Positions 16,483 to 25,024 are shown, numbered from the stretch's first letter. The stretch: DNA of 64,000 nucleotides from G965215145 sp965215145 (GCA_965215145.1 OZ244038.1:2728001-2792000), one strand, 5' to 3'. Translations and numbers: made by a program. The notes: generated from the letters alone by a model not told the origin.

Positions 16483-17994
16483 TTACTCCTGCTCTTCCTT
16501 CTCTTCCAGCAGCCTCGCGAGATTCTTCCGATAGATCTCCGTGTTGGGGTGTTCTGGGCCTAGCACCCGCTCGCCCGCATTCAGAGCCCGTTGGTAGAGC
16601 TTCTCGGCTCCGGCGAGGTCACCTCGCTCTCTGAGCACCGTACCCAGGTTACTCAAAGAGATGAGCGTGTCAGGATGCTCAGGTCCTAACATATGCTCCT
16701 TTCCTTCCACTGCTCTGCGGAGAAGCATCTCAGCTTCATCGAAACTGCCTTTGTTCGTAAGAAGGTAGCCAAGGTTAGCAACAGAAGTGAGCGTGCGGGG
16801 GTGCCGCGCTCCTAATACGCGCGCCCGCGTCTCCAGCGCCCGACGGTAAAACGCCTCCGCTCCTTCTACGTCCCCGCGGCTCTCAAGGAGGTTTCCGAGG
16901 TTCCCAATGGAGGTGAGTGTATCAGCGTGCTCCGATCCGAGCACTCGCTCCCTGGTTTCAAGCACTCGCCGGAAGAGCGCCTCCGCCTCAGTGAGGTCGC
17001 CCCGACCTTCGAGGATGTATCCGAGGTTAGAGGCCAGTGCGAGGACACCAGGATCGTCTGGGCCTAATCTGCGCTCCATCACGCCAAGCGCTCCACGAAT
17101 GAGCGACTCTGCTTCGTCGAGCTTGTTCCTATGATCGAGGAGCAAACCGAGCTCGTTCATTGATACGAGCGTGCCGGGGTGCTCCAGGCCCAGCATACGC
17201 TCCCGCGCTTCGAGCGCGCGGCGATAGAGCAACTCGGCCTTAGCGAGGTCACCCAACTGGTTGCGCAACCGGGCGAGGCGGTCTACGAGGCGGAGACGGG
17301 TTTCTTCCATCTCTGCTTTATCCGCGTCGGGATGGGCATCGTACTGCTCCAGGAGGGCCGCCACCGTGTCGGCGCGCTCCCGGCGCTCCGCGTAAGTCAT
17401 CCGGTCGTACTCACCCATCCAATCCTGGTCTCGCAGCGCGGCCCAGATTTCCTCGGCCTCTCGGGGGGGCGTCGTGAACTCGAACACGCCGCCGCGCCAG
17501 GCCCAGAGGTCAGGGGCACCCTCCATGAGCACACGGAGGGCATACTCCGGCAGCCAGAGCACGACGGGCACGGGGGCCGTCTCCTTCAGTAGCTCCCGCT
17601 TCAGGTTCAGCACGGCCAGCGGGGCGTGGCGCCGGCTCCCCACCGGCTCCCCACCGGAGGGCATGCTGTGCTCTAGCCCGTAGACGAACACCGCCCGCTT
17701 CCGCACCTCCCCATCCCCGCCCGCGCGCTCGTCCTCCCGCAGCCGCTCGGCGATCCGGTGGGCGAGGTCTGGCAGGGGCTCGGTGAGCCGAATCTCTACC
17801 ACGTCCATCTCGTCAGCCACCTCCCGCTTGAGGCGCTCGGCGAGGCGGTCACGCCAGCGCGGCAGATTCACTCTGGCAATGAGGAGCGTGAACCCGTCCG
17901 CTCGCTGGAGCGCCCGCTTCATCGCCAGCAGGTGCTCCCGGTCCTCGCCGGTCAGGTCAGCCAGCTCAGTTGGTCGCGGTGTCGTCTGGGCCAT
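16483..17994 (-). CDS. TPR protein with a degenerate NTPase-like N-terminal domain
   Basis: The predicted protein has 503 residues. Residues 30-190 look like an NTPase-type core without a Walker A loop: a strand FTLLIARVN, a Walker B-like strand RAVFVYGLEHS at 100-110, then VVLWLPEYALRVLMEGAPDL and WAWRGGVFEF. Residues 253-493 are six 42-residue kinesin-light-chain-type TPRs built on AExLYRRALExRERVLGxEHPxTLxSxxNLGxLL. It begins 29 bases inside the end of the ATPase gene, so the two are translationally coupled. The DNA is visibly less GC-rich than its neighbours, with rarer codons. I infer a scaffold or sensor partner of the ATPase, resembling the repeat half of a STAND protein. The function is unknown. 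Confidence 0.8.
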   Translation of the reverse strand: MAQTTPRPTELADLTGEDREHLLAMKRALQRADGFTLLIARVNLPRWRDRLAERLKREVADEMDVVEIRLTEPLPDLAHRIAERLREDERAGGDGEVRKRAVFVYGLEHSMPSGGEPVGSRRHAPLAVLNLKRELLKETAPVPVVLWLPEYALRVLMEGAPDLWAWRGGVFEFTTPPREAEEIWAALRDQDWMGEYDRMTYAERRERADTVAALLEQYDAHPDADKAEMEETRLRLVDRLARLRNQLGDLAKAELLYRRALEARERMLGLEHPGTLVSMNELGLLLDHRNKLDEAESLIRGALGVMERRLGPDDPGVLALASNLGYILEGRGDLTEAEALFRRVLETRERVLGSEHADTLTSIGNLGNLLESRGDVEGAEAFYRRALETRARVLGARHPRTLTSVANLGYLLTNKGSFDEAEMLLRRAVEGKEHMLGPEHPDTLISLSNLGTVLRERGDLAGAEKLYQRALNAGERVLGPEHPNTEIYRKNLARLLEEKEEQE

Positions 17995-19336
17995 CCTCCT
18001 CGGGGACCTCGTCGTAACGTTCCAGAGCCTCCTGGAACTTCGGGGTGCGCTGCACGGCGGGATGAACGTCCGCCCACTGGCCTCCGTTTCGATACTCTAG
18101 CACGAGGAGGTGATAGGGCAGTAGGGCGTACTCGGGGTCGGAGGGCAATCGCTTCTCGCGGTGTACCCTCGTCAGCTTCGGGAGGTCGGCGTCCTGCGCG
18201 AGCCGGTCATACTCGTTGGTGAGGACCTGGATGGCGCGGTCCACCGTGGCCGTCGAGATGGAGTCGTCGCTGTAGTCGCAGGCGGTACGGAGGAGGTGCA
18301 TAAGGTCGCGGATGTGGCCCCCGCACGCCTCGCAGAGCCGCCGCACGTCGGCAGGGTTCTCGAACAAGTCCAGCGCCATTCGTCGGCTCACCGCCTCCTC
18401 CATGGCGTCGAGCGCTGCCTCGCAGGGGGCGCCGTCCTGCTCGCTGATCTTGACCATCGGGAGGATGAATGGCCGATCGTAGAGCGAAAGCAAGTTGCGC
18501 TCGAAGTAGATCGAGATGGGGACGGTGTAGACGACGTGGCAGCGTGGCGCCTTGAGATGATCCGCGTGGTCCACGAAGAGGTCGGTGTGCGTATTCCCCC
18601 GCCCGTCCGCGCTCGGCTTCGGGATGATGCGGTCGAGGCTGTCCACGATGAGCACGAGGCCCTGCTGGCCGTGCTCCCGGAGTTGGATCTGGACACTGTC
18701 TACGATGTCGTTGAGGTCGTCCAGGAACGCCGTGATGCTCTGGTCGATGGTGGTGCGGAGCTCCTGCTTTTTCCCGGCGCTCGCCTTGAGGGTGGAGCGG
18801 ACGCCCATCATCAGCTTCAAGAGGCCGGGAATGCCGCCGCCGACCTGTGCTTCTCCCGTCACTGCCGTCCCGCCCTCCACCTCCGTCGTCTCCTCGATCA
18901 CGAACGGTCCTAAACGGCGGCGCAGCCCGCGTTCGACCTCTTCGGGGACGTCGAGGCCCGCTTCGTCGGCGGCTCGCACCACCGCGAGGACGAGGGCGAT
19001 CAGCACGTCCGTGTAACTCACGTCGGCCACGTCCACGGCGAACGTGGAGTCGAGGTAGGCAACGAAGAAGCCCTGCTCTTCTAGTTTCGCCTTCAGCCGA
19101 AGCAACTCCGAGGATTTCCCGCAGCCCCGATGCCCAGTGAAGAGCTGCTTGAGGTGGTCAACGGGTTCGGCTCGGTTGGAGCGTCGGATCCGCTTGGCGA
19201 TGAGGTCCGCTATGGACACGTCCCCGCGCCACGGGGAGAAGTCCTCATAATAATCGTCGCCCGCTTTCAGCGGCTCATCGGGCTTGACGGCGTTGTAGGC
19301 GTCGTCTACGTTCGTCGCGGGTTCCGTCGGGGGCAT
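17966..19336 (-). CDS. P-loop ATPase, STAND/KAP-like, paired with TPR protein
   Basis: The predicted protein has 456 residues. Walker A is GHRGCGKS at 68-75 and Walker B is VLIVDSLDRI at 228-237, separated by a long helical insert with a Gly-rich stretch (GEAQVGGGIP). A sensor-like strand HVVYTVPISIYF follows near 270, then a helical region with DVRRLCEACGGHIRDLMHLL resembling the lid or winged-helix part of STAND-type ATPases. A short distal domain ends in an acidic tail. There are no membrane segments or signal. It starts 62 bases downstream of tRNA-Leu on the same strand and overlaps the TPR gene by 29 bases. A regulated ATP switch with the TPR partner is inferred; no family name is certain. 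Confidence 0.8.
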   Translation of the reverse strand: MPPTEPATNVDDAYNAVKPDEPLKAGDDYYEDFSPWRGDVSIADLIAKRIRRSNRAEPVDHLKQLFTGHRGCGKSSELLRLKAKLEEQGFFVAYLDSTFAVDVADVSYTDVLIALVLAVVRAADEAGLDVPEEVERGLRRRLGPFVIEETTEVEGGTAVTGEAQVGGGIPGLLKLMMGVRSTLKASAGKKQELRTTIDQSITAFLDDLNDIVDSVQIQLREHGQQGLVLIVDSLDRIIPKPSADGRGNTHTDLFVDHADHLKAPRCHVVYTVPISIYFERNLLSLYDRPFILPMVKISEQDGAPCEAALDAMEEAVSRRMALDLFENPADVRRLCEACGGHIRDLMHLLRTACDYSDDSISTATVDRAIQVLTNEYDRLAQDADLPKLTRVHREKRLPSDPEYALLPYHLLVLEYRNGGQWADVHPAVQRTPKFQEALERYDEVPEEDGPDDTATN

Positions 19337-19398
19337 CAGCAGCGAGGGCTCTGGGGTCCGCCGAATCTACCCGCCAGCGGTTTCCTGTGCCGCGTGGG

Positions 19399-19484
19399 TA
19401 CCGGGAGCGGGATTCGAACCCGCACGGCCCGTGAGGGCCACAGCATTTTAAGTGCCGTGTGTCTACCAGTTTCACCATCCCGGC
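19399..19484 (-). tRNA. tRNA-Leu (anticodon UAA)
   Basis: Read on the minus strand, the acceptor strands GCCGGGA and TCCCGGT pair with a G-U at the first pair. The anticodon loop CTTAAAA gives anticodon TAA for Leu. A long variable arm (around GGCCCTCACGGGCC) marks a class II tRNA, and the T loop is GGTTCGAATCC. The discriminator is A and the CCA end is not encoded. The length is 86 nt. Confidence 0.95.
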
Positions 19485-19581
19485 GGGGCCGCCGTGGCGG
19501 GCGGCGAGGAAACCTACGGAGCATGGCCAGGCCACACAACGGAGATGCTGCCGAGAATCGGCCGGGACGTAGCTTCCGCCG

Positions 19582-20373
19582 ATGATCCCGAACGCCGCGA
19601 CCGACACGCTCGAACCCCTCCGTGCCCATGCGCAGGAAGCTGCTGCGCGTTCGTCGGCGCCGTACTCGGGGCAGCCGGTTGGAGTGGCGTTGCTGCTGGG
19701 GGACGGGCGGTGGGTGCCGGGCGTCCGCGTCGAGAGCGGGTCGTTCCCGCTGACGATCCCGGCGCTCCTCGGGGCGTGGGTGGCGGCCGTCGGGGCGGGG
19801 CGACGGGACGTGGCGGCCGCGGCGCTGAGCCGGCCCTTCGCGCGGGGCGAGTGGGGGTGGCTGGCGGCGGCGCTCGACGCGGAGCCGGTGACGGAGGCCG
19901 AAAGCGCCGTCGCCTTCCGGCGTGACCTGCCCGCCGTCGGTGAGAGGCTGGAGGTCCGGCTGGAGGCGCCGGTGCCGGCGGACGACGCCGAGGGCGTCCG
20001 GCTGGCGCGCGAGGTCTCTGGGCGGGCGTTCGTGCCGCACTCGGACTTCCCCGTGGGCTGCGTGCTCCTCACGGAAGAAGGCGCTCTCGTGCCCGGCGTG
20101 AACGTCGAGCACGCGGACTGGACGCGGGGGCTCTGCGCTGAGCGGTCGGCGCTGGCGACGGCGGCGGCCTACGGGGTCGGCCCCGCCCGCCGGGTCTTCC
20201 TCGCGTGCCCGAGGGAGCCGCGCGCGACGCCCTGCGGCGCCTGCCGGCAGCTCCTCGCCGAGCAGGCCCCCGGCGCACCCATTGTGATGGGCCGCGGCGA
20301 CGCGCCAGCCGAGACGGCAATGCCCGAAGCGTTGCTCCCGAACGGGTTTCGTGGAGACGTGCTGCGGCTTTGA
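19582..20373 (+). CDS. cdd: Two-domain cytidine deaminase with inactive N-terminal half
   Basis: It deaminates cytidine and deoxycytidine in pyrimidine salvage. The 263-residue protein has two CDA-like halves. The C-terminal half (about 142-263) carries the zinc site: Cys185 and catalytic Glu187 in GLCAERSALA, and Cys218 and Cys221 in TPCGACRQLL. The N-terminal half begins with the family-like SSAPYSGQPVGVALL and GVRVESGSFPLTI but has no CAE or PCxxC, so it cannot bind zinc. In E. coli Cdd the active half is N-terminal, so the order here is reversed. It is divergent from the tRNA gene. Confidence 0.9.
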   Translation: MIPNAATDTLEPLRAHAQEAAARSSAPYSGQPVGVALLLGDGRWVPGVRVESGSFPLTIPALLGAWVAAVGAGRRDVAAAALSRPFARGEWGWLAAALDAEPVTEAESAVAFRRDLPAVGERLEVRLEAPVPADDAEGVRLAREVSGRAFVPHSDFPVGCVLLTEEGALVPGVNVEHADWTRGLCAERSALATAAAYGVGPARRVFLACPREPRATPCGACRQLLAEQAPGAPIVMGRGDAPAETAMPEALLPNGFRGDVLRL

Positions 20374-20463
20374 GTTTCCGTGACTTCCCGAGGAGCCTGA
20401 ACCCCGCGGCGCCTGCTCCGTTGGAGGCCGCCGGTCGTCACCCCTCACCCCCCTCCCACCGCG

Positions 20464-21408
20464 ATGCTGCTCGACCTCGGCCTGCTCTTGCTCGGGCTCG
20501 TGGTGCTCTACTTCGGGGCGGAGTGGCTGATCCGCGGGGCCTCCAGCGTGGCTGTGGGCTTCGGGCTCCGGCCCCTCGTCGTCGGGCTGACGGTGGTGGC
20601 GCTCGGGACGAGCCTGCCGGAGTTCATGACGAACGTGTTCGCGGCGGCGGCGGGGAACGACGGGCTCGCGCTCGGCAACATCCTCGGCTCGAACATCGCC
20701 AACGTAGGGCTGATCCTCGGGGTGAGCGCGCTGATGGCGCCGCTGGCCGTGGCGCCGTCCACGCTCCGGCGGGAGTACCCGATCATGCTCGGGACGCAGG
20801 TCCTCTTCTTCGGCCTCGCCCTCGACGGCACCATCAGCAGGATCGACGGGGCGATCCTCCTCGTCGGCCTCGCCGGCTTCCTCGGCTACCTCGTCCGCGA
20901 CGTCCGGCGGCGGAGCGTAGGGCCGGGGGAGGTCGTGGCCTCGCCGGAGCTGACCATGCCGGGCTGGAAGAAGGCGCTGCTGCTGGCGGCCGGCGGCGCG
21001 GGCCTCGCCCTCGGCGCGCACCTCATGGTCACGGCCGCCGTCTCCATCGCCGAGGACTTCGGGGTCGACCCCGTGATCGTGGGGCTGACGGTGGTGGCGC
21101 TCGGGACGAGCCTGCCGGAGCTCGCGGCCTCCGTGGTCGGCGTGATGCGGGACGAGACGGACCTCTCGGTCGGCAACGTGATCGGCTCGAACCTGCTGAA
21201 CGTGCTGTTCGTCGTCGGCCTCGTGGCGGTGATCGCGCCGATGGAGGTCGGGGACGACGCGCTCCGGCTCTACTTCCCGGCGATGCTCGGCTTCTGCCTG
21301 ATGATCGCGCTAGCGGCCTTCGGGCAGCGGCTCTCGCGGTGGCACGGGCTCCTGCTGCTGACGGCGTTCCTGGGGTACACGGCCTACCTCGTGATGCCGC
21401 TCCTTTGA
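20464..21408 (+). CDS. Calcium/sodium antiporter family protein (CaCA, YrbG-like)
   Basis: The predicted protein has 314 residues and about ten transmembrane helices. The two alpha repeats are explicit: GTSLPEFMTNVFAAA with GNILGSNIANVGLILG in the first half and GTSLPELAASVVGV with GNVIGSNLLNVLFVVG in the second. The acidic Glu of each GTSLPE is the ion ligand in this superfamily. It should exchange Ca2+ or another cation for Na+ or H+ across the inner membrane. It lies 90 bases after cdd on the same strand; no link in function is apparent. Confidence 0.92.
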   Translation: MLLDLGLLLLGLVVLYFGAEWLIRGASSVAVGFGLRPLVVGLTVVALGTSLPEFMTNVFAAAAGNDGLALGNILGSNIANVGLILGVSALMAPLAVAPSTLRREYPIMLGTQVLFFGLALDGTISRIDGAILLVGLAGFLGYLVRDVRRRSVGPGEVVASPELTMPGWKKALLLAAGGAGLALGAHLMVTAAVSIAEDFGVDPVIVGLTVVALGTSLPELAASVVGVMRDETDLSVGNVIGSNLLNVLFVVGLVAVIAPMEVGDDALRLYFPAMLGFCLMIALAAFGQRLSRWHGLLLLTAFLGYTAYLVMPLL

Positions 21409-21577
21409 GTCGTGAGTGATGAGTTGTGGGTTGTGAGTGGGGGCAATGCGCCCCGAGCCGAACCGTTGAGGCTCGGGGCCGGCGTCGCCTTCAGCCGGCC
21501 CGTCTCCTAACTCAAGACCTAGAACTCCCCTGGACCTCGCCCTCGCCCGCAGCCCCCTCCTCCTCGCCCTCTGCCTC

Positions 21578-23686
21578 GTGGCGGCGGCGGCGCTGGCGTG
21601 GTGGAGCTACGGGCGGATGGTGCCGCAGCCCCCGCCCGCGCGCCGGCTGCTACTGGCCGGCCTCCGGTTCGCCACGCTCGCTGTCGTGCTCGTGCTCCTC
21701 TTCGAGCCCGTGCTCCGGAGCGTCGAGACGGAGGAGGAGCCGCCGGTGCTGGCCGTCCTCGTGGACCGGAGCCAGAGCCTCGCCCCCGACAGCGCCGGCG
21801 GCGCCCGCACCGGCGACGCCGCGGAGGCCGCCCGCAACGCCCTCCGCCGCCTCCCCGATCTCGACGCCGAGACGCACGTGTTCGCCTTCGACGCCGACCT
21901 CCGGCCGGTGGACGGGGAGGCAGCCGACGCCGCCGACTCGCTGACGTTCGAGGGGGCGCGGACCGACATCGCGGGGGCGCTGCGGCGGGTCGAGGAACGG
22001 TTCGAGGGGGGGAACCTCCAGGGCGTCCTTTTACTTTCCGACGGGCGCTACACAGCGGGGAGGAATCCCGTCTACCTCGCCGAGCAGTTCCCCGTCCCCG
22101 TCTTCACCGCCACCGTCGGGGATACCACGGCGCGGCGGGACGTGCGGGTGTCGCGGGTCGTCACGAACGAGGTGGCCTACGCCGGCGTCGAGCTGCCGGT
22201 GCGCGTCGCCGTCGCGGCCGACGGGTTCGCGGGGGAGCGGGTGACGGTGGCGCTCTCCGAGGGCGGGCGCGTGCTGGCCCGCGAGGCCGTGACGCTCCCG
22301 GCCGACGGGCTGGAGGCGACGGTGGACCTCGCGGTGACGCCGGAGGCCGAGGGGCTCCGCCGCTACGTCGCCAGCGTGACCCGTCTCGACGGCGAGGCCA
22401 CGCACGCCAACAACGCCGAGGCCGTGACGGTCCGCGTCCTCTCGAACCGCCGCCGGGTGCTGCTGCTGGCCGCCGCGCCGGGGCCGGACGTGGCTGCCCT
22501 CCGCGAAACCCTCGACGCGGACCCGAACCTCGACCTCACCGTGCGGACGCAGCGCGAGCCGGGGCGTTACTACGAGGGCCGCCTCCCCGCCCGGCTCGAC
22601 ACGTTCGACCTCGCCGTGCTGGCCGGCTTCCCCGGCCGCGCCACCAGCCGCGCCGATGCCGAGGCCGTCGCGGCGGCGGCCGACGGCGGGCTCCCGCTCC
22701 TGTTCGCCCTCACCCGCCAGACCGACCTCGGCACGCTCGGCGCCGCGCTCGGGGACGCGCTGCCGGTACAGCCGGAGGTGGCCCGCGGCGGCTTCCTCGA
22801 GAGCCAGCTCCTCCCGACGGCAGCCGGCGCGCTCCACCCCGTCCTCGGCATCCCCGGCGCGCCACCCGCCGCGCTCGACCGCCTGCCCCCGGTTGCTACC
22901 AGCGAAAGCCGGTGGGCCACGGCGCCGGACGCCCGCACGCTCGCCACCGTCCGCGTCCGCGGCGTCGCCCTCGACGACCCGATGCTCGTGGTCCGGCAGC
23001 GCGGGGGGAATCGGAGCGCGGCGCTGCTCGGGGCCGGGACGTGGCGGTGGCGCACGCTCCCCGAGGACCTCTCGGATGTGGAGGGGTTCTACCCCGGCCT
23101 CGTCCAGAACCTCGTCCGCTGGCTGACCACCCGCGAGGACCGCCGCCGCGTGCGCGTCCGCCCCACCGCCGACCTGTTCGGCGAGGGCGAGCCCGTACGG
23201 TTCACGGGGCAGGTCTACGACGAGGCGCTCGTCCCCGTCCCTGACGCCTCCGTCGAGGTCGTGGTGACGGCGCCGGACGGGACGCGCACGCCGTTCCCGA
23301 TGCGGCCCGTCGGCAACGGCCGCTACGAGCTCGACGCCGGGGCGCTGCCGGCGGGGGACTACACCCTTTCGGCCGAGGCCGAGCGCGGCGGCGAGACCCT
23401 GGGTGCGGACCGGGGCGCCTTCGCCGTAGGCGCGCTCGCGCTCGAATACCGCGACCTCCGCGCCGACCCGGCCCTCATGCGCGAGGTCGCCCGCCGCTCC
23501 GGCGGCGCCGCGATCCCCGTCGAGGAGATCCCCGCGCTGGCCGCCCGCCTCGACGGCCGCCTCGCCCCCCGCGTCGTCGAGACCGAGCGGGAGACGGAGC
23601 TGTGGCGGCTGGCCCCGCTGCTGGCCCTGCTCGTCCTGTTGCTCGCCGCCGAGTGGGTGCTGCGCAAACGCTCGGGGATGGTGTGA
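21578..23686 (+). CDS. Membrane-anchored VWA-domain protein
   Basis: The predicted protein has 702 residues from the GTG given. Two hydrophobic helices at the start are followed by a von Willebrand A domain with a MIDAS site (DRSQS at 63-67, ARTDIAGAL, VLLLSDGR). Next come beta-sandwich stretches, a Rossmann-like segment RVLLLAAAPGPDVAAL, and a C-terminal helix LAPLLALLVLLLAAEWVLRK. The architecture resembles Bacteroidota BatA-like or glutamine-amidotransferase-like VWA proteins. The GTG cuts into the first helix. A CTG at 21530 gives a complete first helix (MDLALARSPLLLALCLV) and may be the true start, as no ATG, GTG or TTG follows the last in-frame stop at 21467. The function is unknown. 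Confidence 0.82.
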   Translation: MAAAALAWWSYGRMVPQPPPARRLLLAGLRFATLAVVLVLLFEPVLRSVETEEEPPVLAVLVDRSQSLAPDSAGGARTGDAAEAARNALRRLPDLDAETHVFAFDADLRPVDGEAADAADSLTFEGARTDIAGALRRVEERFEGGNLQGVLLLSDGRYTAGRNPVYLAEQFPVPVFTATVGDTTARRDVRVSRVVTNEVAYAGVELPVRVAVAADGFAGERVTVALSEGGRVLAREAVTLPADGLEATVDLAVTPEAEGLRRYVASVTRLDGEATHANNAEAVTVRVLSNRRRVLLLAAAPGPDVAALRETLDADPNLDLTVRTQREPGRYYEGRLPARLDTFDLAVLAGFPGRATSRADAEAVAAAADGGLPLLFALTRQTDLGTLGAALGDALPVQPEVARGGFLESQLLPTAAGALHPVLGIPGAPPAALDRLPPVATSESRWATAPDARTLATVRVRGVALDDPMLVVRQRGGNRSAALLGAGTWRWRTLPEDLSDVEGFYPGLVQNLVRWLTTREDRRRVRVRPTADLFGEGEPVRFTGQVYDEALVPVPDASVEVVVTAPDGTRTPFPMRPVGNGRYELDAGALPAGDYTLSAEAERGGETLGADRGAFAVGALALEYRDLRADPALMREVARRSGGAAIPVEEIPALAARLDGRLAPRVVETERETELWRLAPLLALLVLLLAAEWVLRKRSGMV

Positions 23687-23735
23687 GTCGGTGGACCGTG
23701 GACCGTCTTCCGTCTACTGTCCCCTGTCTGCCGGC

Positions 23736-24830
23736 CTACTCCCCCATCACCTCGACCTCCTCGTGGAGGGTGTCCTCGACGTAGAGCACCTGGACGGCGA
23801 TGATGAGGCAGACGATGATCGGCGTGGCGAAGATGACGCCCCACACCCCCCCGGCCACGCCGAACAGCACCTGCCCCACGATCAGCAGCGCCGGCGGCAT
23901 CGAGACGGCACGCTGCTGGATGAGCGGGGTGATGAGGTAGCTCTCGAGGACCTCGACGAGGGCGTAGAGCCCGAGCACCCACAGCACGAGGTCCGGCCCC
24001 TCGGAGAGCGCGACGAGCACGGCCGGCACGGTGGAGGCAATAGGGCCGAGGTAGGGGACGAACGAGAACAACGCCGCCAGGAGCCCGAGCGTCAGCGCCA
24101 GCGGCACGCCGAGGATGAAGAGCCCCGTCGCCACCAGCGTCCCGACGACGGCCATCGAGGAGAACCGGCCGAGGAGCCACCCGCGCAAGCCCCCTCCGAG
24201 CTTCTCGAACAGCTCGCGCGCCTCCCCCCGGTGCGCCCCCGGCACGAGGCGCACGACGGCGCCGGTGTAGAGGCCGGGGTTGACGGCCCCGTAGATCCCC
24301 ACGAACGCCACCACGACGACGTCCACGACCACCCCGAGCGCCGTCGAGAACAGCCCGGTGACGCGGCCGAGGAGGTCGCTGCCGCGGAGGGCGGAGGGCT
24401 CTGGCGCGGCGTCGAGGAGGGTCTGCCCCCAGCCGTAATCGTCGAGCCACGCACGGAGGCCGTCGAGGGCGGTGGGGATGCGCGTCTGGAGGTCCGTGAA
24501 CTGCTCCGCCACGCGCGGCCCGACGAACAGGAAGAACCCGACGATGGCCGCCAGCCAAAGCGCAATGACGACGGCCAGCGCCGCCGTCCGCCCCAGCGGG
24601 GTGTGGCGGGCCAGCGCGCTCGCCAGCCCGTCCAGCAGCACGGCCAGCAGCACCCCCGCGAAGACCAGGAGCACGACGGAGAACGCGTGCCACACCAGCG
24701 CCAGCAGCGCCAACGTGAGCACGCCGAGGACCAGCACGATGAGCACGCGCCGGGTGAAGAGGGACTCTGTGGAAGCCACGGCGAGAAGGGCGGACGAGAG
24801 GGGCGTCGCCAAGATAGGCCGACAGGGCAT
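23736..24830 (-). CDS. AI-2E-family transporter (PerM/YhhT-like)
   Basis: The predicted protein has 364 residues from the ATG at 24830; a GTG at 24869 would add 13 unlike residues. The topology is typical of the family: a short first helix, paired helices LALLALVWHAFSVVLLVFAG and LAVVIALWLAAIVGFFLFVG, a soluble region, then the conserved SFVPYLGPIASTVPA, ESYLITPLIQQRAVSMPP and GVWGVIFATPII motifs. Substrates of this family are poorly defined and include AI-2 and possibly cations, so the name should be read as a family name. It converges on the VWA gene and diverges from the LacI regulator. Confidence 0.9.
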   Translation of the reverse strand: MPCRPILATPLSSALLAVASTESLFTRRVLIVLVLGVLTLALLALVWHAFSVVLLVFAGVLLAVLLDGLASALARHTPLGRTAALAVVIALWLAAIVGFFLFVGPRVAEQFTDLQTRIPTALDGLRAWLDDYGWGQTLLDAAPEPSALRGSDLLGRVTGLFSTALGVVVDVVVVAFVGIYGAVNPGLYTGAVVRLVPGAHRGEARELFEKLGGGLRGWLLGRFSSMAVVGTLVATGLFILGVPLALTLGLLAALFSFVPYLGPIASTVPAVLVALSEGPDLVLWVLGLYALVEVLESYLITPLIQQRAVSMPPALLIVGQVLFGVAGGVWGVIFATPIIVCLIIAVQVLYVEDTLHEEVEVMGE

Positions 24831-24939
24831 TCTCCGCCCCCCGTCTCCCGGCGCCGGCCGTGCAGACACCCCAGACAGCTCAATGGGGCCGGTACGCGTC
24901 GGCGTCGGAACGGGCCCGATGAAAAAGACGGGGGAGCGG

Positions 24940-24970
24940 TTGCGTCTGCGGCGGTGTTATCCTATTATTG
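24940..24970 (+). promoter_or_regulatory. Putative Bacteroidota-type promoter for the glucan locus
   Basis: A TTG at 24940-24942 and TATTATTG at 24963-24970 resemble the TTG and TAnnTTTG elements of Bacteroidota promoters, with one mismatch and a 20-base spacer. The stretch is locally AT-rich inside GC-rich DNA and is immediately followed by the LacI-type operator. Confidence 0.45.
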
Positions 24971-24976
24971 CTTCGA

Positions 24977-24990
24977 TGTAAGCGCTTTCA
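24977..24990 (+). promoter_or_regulatory. LacI/GalR-family operator (cre-like palindrome)
   Basis: The sequence TGTAAGCGCTTTCA matches the LacI/GalR-family and cre consensus TGWAANCGNTTWCA at every specified position. It is centred about 40 bases upstream of the LacI-family regulator start and just downstream of a plausible promoter, so steric repression of the whole locus, including the regulator itself, is the natural reading. Confidence 0.8.
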
Positions 24991-25024
24991 GGTCGTCCGC
25001 GTCCTGCCTCCCACCGCCCCCGCC

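Noticed and set aside
16440..19490. A complete genomic island integrated at tRNA-Leu
   Set aside because: No integrase, and no copy of the tRNA 3' end was seen near the far border at about 16,460. Only lower GC supports transfer.
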